64,000 nt of DNA, taken from SIG589 sp045652465 (GTDB lineage Bacteria; Bacillota; Clostridia; Oscillospirales; Acutalibacteraceae). This document shows, one piece after another, positions 6,772-14,639 of this stretch (the first letter of the stretch is position 1; each line of letters opens with the position of its first letter). The translations under genes were made by a program, and so were the position numbers. Under the pieces are notes generated by a model. The model did not search any database, was not told the DNA's origin, and worked only from the letters and a program-made list of their open reading frames with translations. Where the stretch lies: the NCBI GenBank assembly GCA_045652465.1, contig JAZRUI010000008.1:1-64000 (forward strand), written 5' to 3'.

Positions 6772-7908
6772 ATGCCCGTTTATAAGACCAACAAAACCAA
6801 AGACGGAAAAACTCAATATAAGGTCGTCGTCTGCTATAAGGATGCACAGGGAAAATACAAACAGAAATCACGGTTTGTTTACGGCGCAGCTGAGGCGAAA
6901 CTAGAAGAATTATATCTACAAAAAGAAATTTCCGAGAGCGTTCCCGACAGCAAGATGACCGTGCAAGCGCTGTACGATGAATATATATTATCAAAACGGA
7001 ATGATGTGCGTGCTACAACGTTACAAAAAACATCTTCAATTTTAGAACGCGATATTATTCCATATTTAGGAAAAATACACCTTGATAGTTTATCCGTAAG
7101 TCAATTGCAAAAATGGAAAAACATTATAGCTGAAAAAGATATCAAGACTGTAACTAAAAACAATTCCCTTCGTGAATTGCGCTCAATGCTTAATTATGCT
7201 GTGAGAATGGAGTATATAAACAGAAATCCTCTTGCTGCGTTAGGCAACTTCCGGGACGTAACTTTTGAGGGAGTTTCCGACAAATTACATTATTATACCT
7301 CTGAGCAGTTCAAACAATATATTGCCTTCGCAAAGAGTTCCTGCCGTTCTTTAAGCGATTATGGATATTATATTTTCTTCTGTATAGCCTTCTTTACCGG
7401 TATGCGAAAGGGGGAGATTAATGCTCTGCGTTGGTCCGATATAGAGGGGAATGTTATCCACGTTCGTCGTAGTATAGCGCAGAAGCTTAGAGGAGAAGAT
7501 GTTGAAACGCCACCCAAAAACAAATCTTCATATAGGGATTTGCAAATCCCTCATAACCTCTCTGTCATTCTCGATGAACACAAAAGGCGGCAACAACAAT
7601 TAGAAAACTTTTCAGAATCATTTAGAGTGTGTGGCGGTATCGCGGTTCTGAGGGATACCAGCATTGAAAACCGAAACAAACGTTTTGCCGCCGATGCAGG
7701 ATTACCTCACATTCGCATTCATGATTTTCGACATAGCCATGTTTCATTGCTGTGCAACGAGGGGATAAATATACAAGAAATAGCTCGACGAATAGGCCAT
7801 TCAAACATTACGATAACTTGGAACACTTATTCTCATTTGTATCCTCGCGAGGAGGAACGTGCATTAAAGGTTTTAGAAAAGATCACTATGGATTTTACGC
7901 AAGAATAA
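6772..7908 (+). CDS. int: Tyrosine recombinase (integrase)
   Basis: A 378-residue integrase of the phage/ICE type. It has an N-terminal arm-binding region, a SAM-like core-binding domain (about 60-160) and a catalytic domain. The catalytic residues are visible: R212 in GMRKGE, H317 and R320 in HDFRH, H343 in IGHSN and the nucleophile Y353 in NTYSH. It catalyses site-specific integration and excision of the element. It lies at the element's right edge, next to the presumed attachment site, as is usual. AAGGA and GGTGA ribosome-site sequences precede the ATG. Confidence 0.93.
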   Translation: MPVYKTNKTKDGKTQYKVVVCYKDAQGKYKQKSRFVYGAAEAKLEELYLQKEISESVPDSKMTVQALYDEYILSKRNDVRATTLQKTSSILERDIIPYLGKIHLDSLSVSQLQKWKNIIAEKDIKTVTKNNSLRELRSMLNYAVRMEYINRNPLAALGNFRDVTFEGVSDKLHYYTSEQFKQYIAFAKSSCRSLSDYGYYIFFCIAFFTGMRKGEINALRWSDIEGNVIHVRRSIAQKLRGEDVETPPKNKSSYRDLQIPHNLSVILDEHKRRQQQLENFSESFRVCGGIAVLRDTSIENRNKRFAADAGLPHIRIHDFRHSHVSLLCNEGINIQEIARRIGHSNITITWNTYSHLYPREEERALKVLEKITMDFTQE

Positions 7909-8051
7909 CGCAAGAATTTTTTGAAAATTCCAAAAAACAAAAAATCTTAAAAAAACAAAAACCACCCACAAACCGCTTAATCAAGCCATTTACAGGCGTT
8001 TTGTAAAACCTAAAAACATACTAAAAATCGTAAAAAACATACTCAAATAAC
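7909..8051. other. A-rich gap after the integrase
   Basis: Roughly 140 bases of A-rich sequence on the coding strand without a gene. It probably belongs to the element side of the attachment region. Between 8106 and 8240, on the chromosome side, I likewise see no gene or clear signal. Confidence 0.5.
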
Positions 8052-8068
8052 ACTCATCGTCTCCACCA
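8052..8068 (+). other. Candidate attachment site (tRNA 3'-end remnant)
   Basis: The sequence CTCAT-CGTCTCC-A-CCA reads like the 3' half of a tRNA: T-stem strand, 7-base acceptor strand, discriminator base and encoded CCA. It is followed at once by a strong terminator. Elements that integrate in a tRNA 3' end leave such a fragment at the distal junction. Its position just past the integrase fits attR. The left end is outside the window, so the repeat cannot be tested here. Confidence 0.4.
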
Positions 8069-8105
8069 ACAAAAAGACCACCTTTAGGGTGGTCTTTTTT
8101 GTTGG
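8066..8105. terminator. Strong bidirectional terminator at the element edge
   Basis: CCAACAAAAAGACCACC pairs with GGTGGTCTTTTT-T-GTTGG, a 17-base-pair stem with T runs in both directions. It separates the integrase from the pfl promoter region. Confidence 0.8.
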
Positions 8106-8240
8106 TAGATGAGACTCGAAAAGGGCTATGCTTATGAGGCGCAGGTCTTTTCTTTTGCAAAAACAAAACACGGAAACACTGTTAGCACTTTGCCTATGCT
8201 TTTTTAGTTTTTCGATTCTCTTTTTGTCCATTCTTTTCCG

Positions 8241-8270
8241 TTGACAAAATGCGACCCTTTAATGTATAAT
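8241..8270 (+). promoter_or_regulatory. Promoter of the pflB-pflA operon
   Basis: TTGACA (8241-8246), an 18-base spacer and TATAAT (8265-8270) match the sigma-A consensus and lie just upstream of the ZTP riboswitch. Confidence 0.85.
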
Positions 8271-8285
8271 ATACTCAAAGTTAAG

Positions 8286-8364
8286 AATGCTTACATGACT
8301 GACGGATTTTGCGAACCGACGCAATGGAAATGCAAGCATTTGTTTTAAGCCGACCGTCTGGGCA
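8286..8364 (+). promoter_or_regulatory. ZTP riboswitch (pfl motif)
   Basis: The 3' signature CCGACCGTCTGGGCA is typical of the ZTP/pfl riboswitch. A stem AATGCTT/AAGCATT encloses the 5' subdomain with GACGG and GCGAACCG. It senses ZTP/ZMP, signals of one-carbon folate shortage. The downstream gene is pflB, the gene for which the motif was named; formate from PFL feeds formyl-tetrahydrofolate synthesis. The CTGGGCA end forms part of the following terminator stem, so ligand binding should prevent termination. Confidence 0.9.
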
Positions 8365-8400
8365 AGTCAGTTCATTGTTGTTCTGATTTGCCCTTTTTTT
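8360..8400 (+). terminator. Riboswitch-controlled terminator
   Basis: GGGCAAGTCAG (8360-8370) pairs with CTGATTTGCCC (8383-8393), 11 base pairs with one G-U, followed by a T run. Its 5' arm includes the last bases of the aptamer, the usual ZTP switch arrangement. Confidence 0.88.
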
Positions 8401-8423
8401 ATTTTAGTTTAAGGAGAAACGCT

Positions 8424-10655
8424 ATGACACACGAAAATTGGAAAGGTTTTGCACCGGGGGCTTGGCAGGATACTATCGATGTTCGCGATTTTATCCAAAA
8501 GAACTACACCCCCTATGAAGGCGATGATAGCTTTCTTGAGGGTGCAACCGAGCGCACCGATTCGCTCATGGAAAAGCTGCAGGAGCTTTTTGCTCTTGAG
8601 CGCCAATACGGCGGAGTTTTGGATATCGACACCGCAACCGTTTCCTCGCTTACCAGTTTTTCTCCCGGATATATTGATAAAGACAAAGAAATCATTGTTG
8701 GAATGCAAACCAACCGCCCCTTAAAGCGCGGCATTGCCCCCTTTGGCGGCATTCGAATGGCCCGCCAGGCCTGCGCCGCTTACGGCTACAAGCTTTCGGA
8801 TACCATTGAGAGCGAGTTCCACTACAGAACCACACACAACGATGGTGTTTTCCGAGCATACACCGATGAAATGCGCGCTGCCCGCAAATGCCATGTTATA
8901 ACCGGCTTACCCGATGCCTACGGCCGAGGCCGCATTATAGGCGATTACCGCCGCGTTGCGCTTTACGGTATTGACCGACTAATTGAAGAGAAAAAGCGCG
9001 ACAAAAAAGCGCTTGAGGACGCCACCTTCAACACCGAAAACATTCGCCTCAACGAGGAACTCTTCCAGCAAATCACCTTCCTTGGAAAGCTTAAGGAAAT
9101 GGCGGCTATGTATGGCTTTGATATAAGCGCCCCCGCCGCCAACACACGCGAAGCAATCCAATGGACCTATTTTGCCTATCTTGGAGCAATCAAGGAGCAA
9201 AACGGCGCTGCTATGTCGCTCGGTCGCGTTGCAACCTTCTTCGATATTTATATTGAGCGCGATATTAAGGCAGGAGTTTTAACCGAAGAGGGCGCGCAGG
9301 AGCTTTTCGATGATTTCGTTATGAAGCTTCGCATTGCCCGCCATCTCCGCACTCCCGAATATAACGAGCTTTTCGGCGGCGACCCGATGTGGATAACCGA
9401 GGCAGTCGGTGGTATGGGCGAGGATGGAAGAACCCTCGTTACCAAGAGCTCCTTCAGAATCCTCAACACCCTCTTCACCCTCGGCTCCTCTCCCGAGCCT
9501 AACCTAACCGTTTTGTGGTCCACCGCCCTGCCCGAAGGCTTCAAAGCCTTTTGCGCAAAGGTTTCGAAGGACACCGATTCGATTCAATACGAAAACGATG
9601 ACCTTATGCGCCCCCACTATGGCGATGACTATGCTATCGCCTGCTGCGTTTCAGCCATGCGCATAGGCAAGCAAATGCAGTTCTTCGGCGCCCGCTGCAA
9701 CTTGGCAAAGCTTTTGCTTATTGCCATTAACGGCGGCTATGATGCCACAAGCCAAATGCACATCGGTCCTCAAATGGAGCCGCTTTCGGGCGACAAGCTC
9801 ACCTTTGAGAGCGTTATGGAGCGATATGCGATTTATATGGAATGGCTCTCGCGCTTATATGTTAACACCATGAATGTTATCCACTATATGCACGATAAAT
9901 ACTGCTACGAGAAGACCCAAATGGCTCTCCACGATACCTCGGTTGAGCGCCTTATGGCATTCGGCGTTGCAGGTCTTTCGGTTGTTGCCGATTCCTTGAG
10001 CGCAATTAAGTTTGCTTCGGTTAAGCCCCTGCGCGACAACAACGGATTTATAACCGATTTTGAAACCGAAGGCGACTTCCCCAAATTCGGCAACGATGAT
10101 GACCGCGTTGACCTTATTGCAAAGGATATAACCCACCGCTTCATTGAGGCGCTTCGCAAAACTCCGACCTATCGCAACGCGATTCACACCCTTTCGGTTT
10201 TAACCATAACCTCTAATGTTATGTATGGCAAGAACACCGCCGCAACCCCCGACGGCAGACGCGCAGGAGAGCCCTTTGCTCCCGGCGCCAACCCGATGTC
10301 GGGTCGAGAGGAGAACGGCGCATTGGCGGCTCTCAACTCAATAACCAAGTTATCATATGATGACTGCCGCGACGGCATTTCCAACACCTTCTCGATAACC
10401 CCCGAGGCCCTCGGCAACACCGATGAGGAGCGCACCCAAAACCTCGTTGCTATCCTCGATGGCTACTTCGCCAAGAAGGCGCACCACATAAATGTTAATG
10501 TTCTCAACCGCGAAACCCTCATAAAGGCCTACGAAAACCCCGAAGCCTACCCCAACCTCACCATCCGCGTTTCGGGCTATGCTGTTAACTTCAACAAGCT
10601 CTCCCGCGAGCAGCAGCGCGAGGTTATCAGCCGCACCTTCCACGAAAGCATATGA
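8424..10655 (+). CDS. pflB: Pyruvate formate-lyase
   Basis: Glycyl radical enzyme that splits pyruvate with CoA into acetyl-CoA and formate in anaerobic metabolism. I start at ATG 8424 (MTHENWKGF) with AAGGAG upstream, giving 743 residues, a normal length. The adjacent catalytic cysteines are C407-C408 (ACCVSAMRIG) and the radical glycine is G718 in RVSGYAV near the C-terminus. The gene is under a ZTP riboswitch and overlaps the activase gene by four bases (ATGA). It is oxygen sensitive once activated, in line with the anaerobic lifestyle implied by the flavodiiron protein. Confidence 0.97.
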   Translation: MTHENWKGFAPGAWQDTIDVRDFIQKNYTPYEGDDSFLEGATERTDSLMEKLQELFALERQYGGVLDIDTATVSSLTSFSPGYIDKDKEIIVGMQTNRPLKRGIAPFGGIRMARQACAAYGYKLSDTIESEFHYRTTHNDGVFRAYTDEMRAARKCHVITGLPDAYGRGRIIGDYRRVALYGIDRLIEEKKRDKKALEDATFNTENIRLNEELFQQITFLGKLKEMAAMYGFDISAPAANTREAIQWTYFAYLGAIKEQNGAAMSLGRVATFFDIYIERDIKAGVLTEEGAQELFDDFVMKLRIARHLRTPEYNELFGGDPMWITEAVGGMGEDGRTLVTKSSFRILNTLFTLGSSPEPNLTVLWSTALPEGFKAFCAKVSKDTDSIQYENDDLMRPHYGDDYAIACCVSAMRIGKQMQFFGARCNLAKLLLIAINGGYDATSQMHIGPQMEPLSGDKLTFESVMERYAIYMEWLSRLYVNTMNVIHYMHDKYCYEKTQMALHDTSVERLMAFGVAGLSVVADSLSAIKFASVKPLRDNNGFITDFETEGDFPKFGNDDDRVDLIAKDITHRFIEALRKTPTYRNAIHTLSVLTITSNVMYGKNTAATPDGRRAGEPFAPGANPMSGREENGALAALNSITKLSYDDCRDGISNTFSITPEALGNTDEERTQNLVAILDGYFAKKAHHINVNVLNRETLIKAYENPEAYPNLTIRVSGYAVNFNKLSREQQREVISRTFHESI

Positions 10656-11353
10656 GCAAAGGCTTTATAAACTCAATTCAAAGTCTTGGCGCCAGCGATG
10701 GGCCCGGAGTTAGATTTGTTGCGTTTTTGCAGGGCTGCAACCTTTGTTGCGGCTGCTGCCATAACCCTGAAACGCAGGGCGCGGGCGGAACGCTTATGTC
10801 CGCCGAGGAAATAAAGGATAAGGCGCTTCGCTTTCGCGAATATTTCGGCGAAAAGGGCGGAATAACCCTTTCGGGCGGCGAGCCGCTGCTCCAAGCTGCG
10901 TTTGCGCGCGAGGTTTTCGCGCTTTGCAAGCAAGAAAAAATCAGCACCTGCCTCGACACCTCGGGAAGCGTTTGGAATGAGGATGTTGCCTCCCTTTTAG
11001 AGGTGACCGACCATGTTTTGCTCGACATTAAATACACAAACGATGCCGACTACCGCAAGTTTGCAGGCTGCGATATAAAGCGCGTTTTAGCCTTTTTGGA
11101 TGAGCTCGAAAAGCGAAACATTCCAACAACCCTGCGGCAGGTTATTATCCCCACTCTTAACGATAACGAGGATAATATTTTGAAGCTTCGCGAGATAAAG
11201 GATGCTCATTCCTGCGTAGAGAAAATTGAGCTTTTGCCGTTTAAGAAGATGTGCTCGGTTAAATATGATAACCTCGGTCGCGAATTCCCCTTCGCGCACC
11301 TGCCAACGCCCACATCCGAACAAATGCAAAAGCTTAACGAATTGCTTAAATAG
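10652..11353 (+). CDS. pflA: Pyruvate formate-lyase activating enzyme
   Basis: A 233-residue radical SAM enzyme that abstracts a hydrogen from the PFL glycine using S-adenosylmethionine and a [4Fe-4S] cluster. The cluster cysteines form CX3CX2C (C29, C33, C36), followed by HN as in other PflA proteins; two extra cysteines (C32, C35) sit inside the motif. The GG motif LSGGEPLLQ lies near residue 75. Translationally coupled to pflB by an ATGA overlap and terminated by a strong hairpin. Confidence 0.96.
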   Translation: MSKGFINSIQSLGASDGPGVRFVAFLQGCNLCCGCCHNPETQGAGGTLMSAEEIKDKALRFREYFGEKGGITLSGGEPLLQAAFAREVFALCKQEKISTCLDTSGSVWNEDVASLLEVTDHVLLDIKYTNDADYRKFAGCDIKRVLAFLDELEKRNIPTTLRQVIIPTLNDNEDNILKLREIKDAHSCVEKIELLPFKKMCSVKYDNLGREFPFAHLPTPTSEQMQKLNELLK

Positions 11354-11357
11354 AAAA

Positions 11358-11387
11358 CACCCTTGGGAAACCAAGGGTGCTTTTTTT
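11358..11387. terminator. Shared terminator between pflA and the phosphatase gene
   Basis: CACCCTTGG-GAAA-CCAAGGGTG followed by seven T on the plus strand; on the minus strand the stem is followed by TTTTC. It sits between convergent genes and overlaps the minus-strand stop codon. Confidence 0.88.
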
Positions 11388-12114
11388 AATATTCCTGAAT
11401 GCCGCAATGCTTTATTTCCATATCGGCACCAAAAAGATGCGCCGTGTCGGAAAGGCAAAGGCAAATCGGGGTTGTTATTTTGTTTTCATAATCCTTAAAA
11501 TCGAGCACGGTTACACCCGTATGGGTTATATCAAAGCTCGACCAAAACATTTGCGGCGGGATGTTTAGCATATGAGCAATCCAAGTAAGCCCAACGCCTT
11601 GATGGCAAAAGACCGCAACTCGCTCATATTTTTGCTCTTCAATCCTATAAAAGCCTCCCTCGCGGCGATAACCAAGCTCCAAGAGGAATTTATCCGCATC
11701 GGCTATAAACTCTCGATAAGCGGGAATCGCCTTTTCGCGGCAGGGCTCAAAAGCGGGAATATCAAACCATTCGCCAAGCTCGCCATAGGGGTTTTCGGGC
11801 TTAAAGCGGGTTTCCTGCTGATGGAAGCACCAGCGGTTAAGAATGCGGCTGCCATCGCTCGAGGGCAGGGGCATTGAAAGCTTTGTGAAAAGATTTTGCT
11901 CGCTTAAAAACTCTCTAACCTCAGGGGTCATTCCGAGCGCCTTGCAGGTCGGCTCGGCGGTTTGCTGCGCGCGTATCATAGGCGATACGAAAATTTTATC
12001 AAACCCCAGCGGCGCCAGGCGCGGAACGAGGGCCTTTGCCTGCTCGTGACCGAGGTCGGTTAGGGAATCGGGGTCATAAATCGGGTCGCCATGGCGGATT
12101 ATATATAAAAGCAT
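11386..12114 (-). CDS. Histidine phosphatase family protein
   Basis: A 242-residue member of the phosphoglycerate mutase-like superfamily. The phosphohistidine motif RHG is at residues 7-9 (YIIRHGDPIYD), the second arginine lies in SPMIRAQQTAE, and the distal catalytic histidine is in AVFCHQGVG. Substrate unknown; such proteins dephosphorylate small molecules or proteins. It overlaps the Nudix hydrolase gene by one base, so both may take part in nucleotide or sugar-phosphate housekeeping. Confidence 0.88.
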   Translation of the reverse strand: MLLYIIRHGDPIYDPDSLTDLGHEQAKALVPRLAPLGFDKIFVSPMIRAQQTAEPTCKALGMTPEVREFLSEQNLFTKLSMPLPSSDGSRILNRWCFHQQETRFKPENPYGELGEWFDIPAFEPCREKAIPAYREFIADADKFLLELGYRREGGFYRIEEQKYERVAVFCHQGVGLTWIAHMLNIPPQMFWSSFDITHTGVTVLDFKDYENKITTPICLCLSDTAHLFGADMEIKHCGIQEY

Positions 12115-12659
12115 TAGAATTCTCCTTTGTCAACCAACAACTTAAGTTTGAGGATGGCGGCTTGGGTTTTGGCATCCTTGATTTCGCCCGAGAGCACCAT
12201 TTCCACCATTTTATCGAGCGGAATTCGCTCAACGGCCAAAAATTCATCCTCATCCGTTGCTTGCTCGCCGAAGGTTAAGCCCTTCGCGGCATACATCCAA
12301 ATAATCTCGCCGCAATAGCCGGGGCTCGGATAGAGCTCGCCTAAAAAGCGGTATTCCTCGGCTATGGCTCCTGTTTCCTCCTTTAGCTCGCGAACGCCGC
12401 AAACGAATGGGTCTTCATCTCCGTCGCGCTTGCCCGCGGGAATTTCGAGCACAACCTCGCTATAGGGATAGCGAAACTGCCTAACCGCCAAAACGCAGCC
12501 ATCGGAATCGAGAGCGGCAACGCAAACGCCGCCGTTATGCTCAACAACCTCGCGGGTTGCGGTTTTTCCATCGGGCAGGAGCGCATTATCAACGCGAAGC
12601 TTGATAATTCTTCCCTCGAATTTATATTCATAGGACAACTGCTTTTCTGTTAAATTCAT
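12114..12659 (-). CDS. ADP-ribose pyrophosphatase-type Nudix hydrolase
   Basis: I start at ATG 12659 (MNLTEKQL), behind AAAGGAAG, giving 181 residues. The complete Nudix box GX5EX7REUXEEXGU lies at residues 76-98 (G76, E82, R90-E91, E94-E95, G97). The N-terminal beta strands (EGRIIKLRVD) and the proline-tyrosine-containing segment resemble NudF/YqkG proteins, which hydrolyse ADP-ribose to AMP and ribose 5-phosphate. Co-transcribed with the phosphatase gene (TAATG overlap). Confidence 0.9.
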   Translation of the reverse strand: MNLTEKQLSYEYKFEGRIIKLRVDNALLPDGKTATREVVEHNGGVCVAALDSDGCVLAVRQFRYPYSEVVLEIPAGKRDGDEDPFVCGVRELKEETGAIAEEYRFLGELYPSPGYCGEIIWMYAAKGLTFGEQATDEDEFLAVERIPLDKMVEMVLSGEIKDAKTQAAILKLKLLVDKGEF

Positions 12660-12719
12660 TATATTCTTCCTTTCGGTTTCATATATATTAAGGTAAACCA
12701 CAAAAACGGAGGACAAGAT

Positions 12720-13622
12720 ATGAACAGCATCATTCCTGCCGCAAATTGCGATTATATTGCCACCAAAAAACTAATCGAGCGCCTTATCGAGCGCTATCCT
12801 TTTCTCTACTGCGAATCAATCGGCCGCAGCTGCGCGGGGCGGGAAATCTATTCACTCGCGCTCGGAAAAACCGACCGCCCTGCCCTTATAGCCGCCGCCT
12901 TTCACGGCAGCGAGCATATAACAACCAATCTATCTCTCCTCTTTTTAGAGCAGCTTTGCGAGGCGCTTAAAAACGGCGAAGAGCTGGCGGGAATCGATGC
13001 GCGCAAGGCTTTTTTCGGCAAGGGACTTATAGTTATCCCCCGCGTTAACCCCGATGGCTGCGAAATCTCCATAGCGGGAGAAAAGGGCGCAGGATATATG
13101 GCAAGCAAGGTGCGGCGCCTTTGCGGGGGCGATTTTAAGCATTGGAACGCCAACCTCCGCGGGGTTGATATAAACCATAACTTCGATGCGGGCTGGAACG
13201 AGCTGCACACCCGCGAGCGCGCGGCGGGAATTTTTGGCCCCTCCTCGACCCGCTATGGCGGCGAATATCCCGAAAGCGAGCCCGAAACGCAGGCGCTGAC
13301 CAAGCTTTGCCGAACCGAAAACATAAGCCATGCCTTAGCGCTGCACACTCAAGGCGAGGTTATCTATTGGAGCTACGGCGAAATAAAACCGCGCCACAGC
13401 GAAAAGATAGCCGAGGTTTTCGCCGCCGAGAGCGGCTATGCGCTCGATTACCCAACGGGCCTTGCCGACGGCGGCGGATTTAAAGACTGGTTTATTTCCG
13501 CGTTTTCGCGCCCTGCCTTTACCATCGAAATCGGTCGCGGGCAAAACCCGCTGCCGAGCGAAACGCTCTATAGCCTCTACCGCGATGTTGAGGGACTGTT
13601 GATGCTTGCTTCTATTATATAA
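12720..13622 (+). CDS. M14-family zinc carboxypeptidase
   Basis: A 300-residue M14 peptidase. Zinc ligands H62 and E65 are in FHGSEH and the third ligand H209 in LALHTQG; the catalytic glutamate is E270 in FTIEIGRG. The GVDINHNF segment with Asn and Arg nearby matches the substrate-binding loop of gamma-D-glutamyl-meso-diaminopimelate peptidases. No signal peptide is visible, so a cytoplasmic role in murein peptide recycling is likely. Divergent from the Nudix gene, with GGAGGA as ribosome site. Confidence 0.88.
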   Translation: MNSIIPAANCDYIATKKLIERLIERYPFLYCESIGRSCAGREIYSLALGKTDRPALIAAAFHGSEHITTNLSLLFLEQLCEALKNGEELAGIDARKAFFGKGLIVIPRVNPDGCEISIAGEKGAGYMASKVRRLCGGDFKHWNANLRGVDINHNFDAGWNELHTRERAAGIFGPSSTRYGGEYPESEPETQALTKLCRTENISHALALHTQGEVIYWSYGEIKPRHSEKIAEVFAAESGYALDYPTGLADGGGFKDWFISAFSRPAFTIEIGRGQNPLPSETLYSLYRDVEGLLMLASII

Positions 13623-13669
13623 ACAGTTTATAATATGAATAGCGAAAAATCAAGCGGCGAGAAAATTTT

Positions 13670-13732
13670 TAAAATTTTTTCAAAAAAATAAAACCTATCG
13701 CCTTTCTATTTCCCCTTTGTTAATGTCAGGGG
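13670..13732 (+). promoter_or_regulatory. Shared upstream element, copy A (NERD gene)
   Basis: A 26-base AT-rich stretch (13670-13695) is identical to one at 22872-22897. Sixteen bases later comes CCCCTTTGTTAATGTCAGG, related to sequences ahead of the sigma-LRR gene and the transglutaminase gene. It ends 40 bases before the NERD start codon, as a promoter or leader element would. Confidence 0.45.
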
Positions 13733-13771
13733 CAAGGTCCCAAAGAATTTTTTAAAAAAGAGGTTATTAAA

Positions 13772-14524
13772 ATGGCAAAGATAGTTAAGAAGAGCAATCA
13801 TCTCAAGGAACAATATGACAAGGCGAAAAGCGCCTCCACAATCGGCTTTTTAGCCTCGGCTATCGGCTTCGTTCTTTTTGCGGTTTTGGCGGTTGGCTCG
13901 CATATGTTCTCGGTCGCAATCCCGCTTATGTTCGTTTTCGGAGGCGGCGGACTTATCGGCTCAATGTTTAAGCAAAAGGCCGATGCGCTCGCTTCGGGTC
14001 TTGCAGGCGAGGCGGCAACCGCTGAAATTTTCTCGGCACTTCCCGCAACAAGCTACTGCGGCTTCCAAAACATCACCATAAACTTCGATGGCAAGCAAAG
14101 CGAGCTTGACACCGTTATCGTTGGCCCCACAGGCGTTTTCATTGTTGAAACCAAAAATATGGGCGGCACCATCGTTGGCAACTACGATAACCCCCAATGG
14201 GTTCAAAAGAAGGTTGGCCAGCAGGGCACTCCCTATTCCAAAAATTTCTACAGCCCCGTTAAGCAGGTCGGCACCCACACCTACCGACTCGCAGGCTTCC
14301 TTCGCGAAAACGGCATAAATGTTCATGTTAATAATATGGTTTATTTCTCCAATCCCGATGCCGTTGTTCAAATTTTAGGCAACCGCGCAAACACCCCTGT
14401 TTACTCGGCGCTCACAAACAGCAGCTCGGAGCTTTTGATGGAGGTTTTGGACAAGGAAGAATGCATCGATGAGCCGACCCTCATCAAAATCATAAACCTT
14501 CTCGACTCTATCCCCGCAAAATAA
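13772..14524 (+). CDS. NERD-domain membrane protein
   Basis: A 250-residue protein with two hydrophobic helices at about 22-42 and 46-62, then a NERD (nuclease-related) domain from about 74 to 190. The domain shows GEAATAEIF, the DTVIVGPTGVFIVETKN motif containing the Asp and the Glu-x-Lys of the nuclease-like fold, and a lysine-rich segment. NERD proteins are thought to act in DNA processing, but most are uncharacterised. The soluble domain should face the cytoplasm. It carries the upstream element shared with the sigma-LRR region. Confidence 0.88.
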   Translation: MAKIVKKSNHLKEQYDKAKSASTIGFLASAIGFVLFAVLAVGSHMFSVAIPLMFVFGGGGLIGSMFKQKADALASGLAGEAATAEIFSALPATSYCGFQNITINFDGKQSELDTVIVGPTGVFIVETKNMGGTIVGNYDNPQWVQKKVGQQGTPYSKNFYSPVKQVGTHTYRLAGFLRENGINVHVNNMVYFSNPDAVVQILGNRANTPVYSALTNSSSELLMEVLDKEECIDEPTLIKIINLLDSIPAK

Positions 14525-14560
14525 ATAAAATTTTGCCCGAAATACCAAAAATTTTTTAAA

Positions 14561-14597
14561 AAACCTGCCCCTAAAATATTGCACAGGGGCAGGTTTT
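14561..14597 (+). terminator. Terminator after the NERD gene
   Basis: AAACCTGCCCCT and AGGGGCAGGTTT form a 12-base-pair stem followed by a short T run. Its 3' arm overlaps the spacer of the next promoter. Confidence 0.75.
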
Positions 14598-14607
14598 GTG
14601 CTATACT
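14579..14607 (+). promoter_or_regulatory. Promoter of the GMP synthase gene
   Basis: TTGCAC (14579-14584), 17 bases, TATACT (14602-14607). It overlaps the preceding terminator and lies 33 bases upstream of the start codon, leaving no room for a purine riboswitch. Confidence 0.65.
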
Positions 14608-14639
14608 TTTATATCATTTAAAACTATGGGGGAATTTTA

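Noticed and set aside
14525..14639. Purine riboswitch ahead of guaA
   Set aside because: Only 33 bases separate the promoter from the start codon and no aptamer motif is visible.
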